Program-made: the position numbers and the translations under genes
Source of the DNA: an uncultured beta proteobacterium
GTDB lineage: Bacteria > Pseudomonadota > Gammaproteobacteria > Burkholderiales > Burkholderiaceae_C
Reading direction: 5' to 3'
NCBI GenBank assembly: GCA_903920405.1
Contig: CAIXMC010000283.1
Span: forward strand, 1 to 11,762
DNA length: 11,762 nucleotides
The notes under the pieces: generated by a model
Databases searched by the model: none
Seen by the model: only the letters and a program-made list of their open reading frames with translations
Told to the model about the DNA's origin: nothing
Part shown: piece by piece, positions 11,657 to 11,762 of the stretch
Layout of the letters: every line of letters starts with the position of its first letter
How positions within the stretch are numbered: the stretch's first letter is position 1

Positions 11657-11762
11657 TCAGACATTCACATCAGCCATGAATTTGAAACCCATGGACTTCT
11701 CAAAATCCATGATTTTGCGAATCACCATGTCATCGAGCACATAACCTGCAGTCAGCATCAGC
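11657..11762 (-). CDS. C-terminal end of an unidentified protein, cut by the window edge
   Basis: On the minus strand a frame runs from the right edge to a TGA at 11657-11659 and encodes 34 residues, beginning LMLTAGYVLDDMVIRKIMDF and ending MADVNV. The composition looks protein-like and the frame is convergent with the lytic transglycosylase gene, with about 130 bases between stops. The fragment is too short to assign a family. CTGATGT/ACATCAG (11651-11673) forms a small inverted repeat across the stop codon. Confidence 0.55.
   Translation of the reverse strand, partial: LMLTAGYVLDDMVIRKIMDFEKSMGFKFMADVNV

Overview
The window looks like a chromosomal segment of a betaproteobacterium, most likely Burkholderiales. 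This rests on protein style (a stand-alone THUMP-domain RNA methyltransferase, the tolB-pal-cpoB block, a ScsB-type DsbD, a Burkholderiales-style membrane-anchored SLT protein) and moderate GC; genus cannot be read from it. Twelve protein-coding genes are supported, two of them cut by the window edges, and nearly all are housekeeping.

Layout: (1) 1-660, minus strand, 5' part of an RlmL-like rRNA guanine-N2 methyltransferase. (2) 801-1358, minus strand, a lone coiled-coil plus PD-(D/E)XK nuclease-like protein, followed by about 800 bp of AT-rich DNA with no convincing gene. (3) 2158-4763, plus strand, tolB-pal-cpoB, the periplasmic/outer-membrane half of the Tol-Pal envelope machine; tolQRA are not next to it here. 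(4) 4957-5736, plus strand, tcdA (ct6A formation in tRNA). (5) 5764-8226, minus strand, a DUF167/YggU gene and a DsbD/ScsB-type disulfide reductase, probably one operon. (6) 8500-9031, plus strand, a tiny lipoprotein overlapping a VanZ-like gene. (7) 9205-10341, aroC. (8) 10728-11525, an SLT-type lytic transglycosylase preceded by hairpins. (9) 11657-11762, minus strand, the C-terminus of an unidentified gene.

The most unusual content is between the genes. A family of related inverted-repeat elements recurs at 679, 4767, 8267, 9050, 10421 and 11621. The ends carry AGGATATGGTC followed by a relative of AATAAGTTCCGC, pointing inward, so complete copies fold into long hairpins. The fullest copy is about 164 bp, a minimal copy is 72 bp, and others are inverted, internally deleted, half-length or reduced to a single end. 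Every copy lies between transcription units and none inside an operon. This fits a MITE-like non-autonomous element that may also act as an RNA hairpin at unit borders. I recognise no published family in it, but could not search for one.

Functionally the genes lean towards envelope upkeep (Tol-Pal, lytic transglycosylase, disulfide reductase, lipoprotein) and RNA modification (RlmL-like, TcdA), with aroC providing chorismate. No phage, CRISPR, tRNA or rRNA genes were seen.
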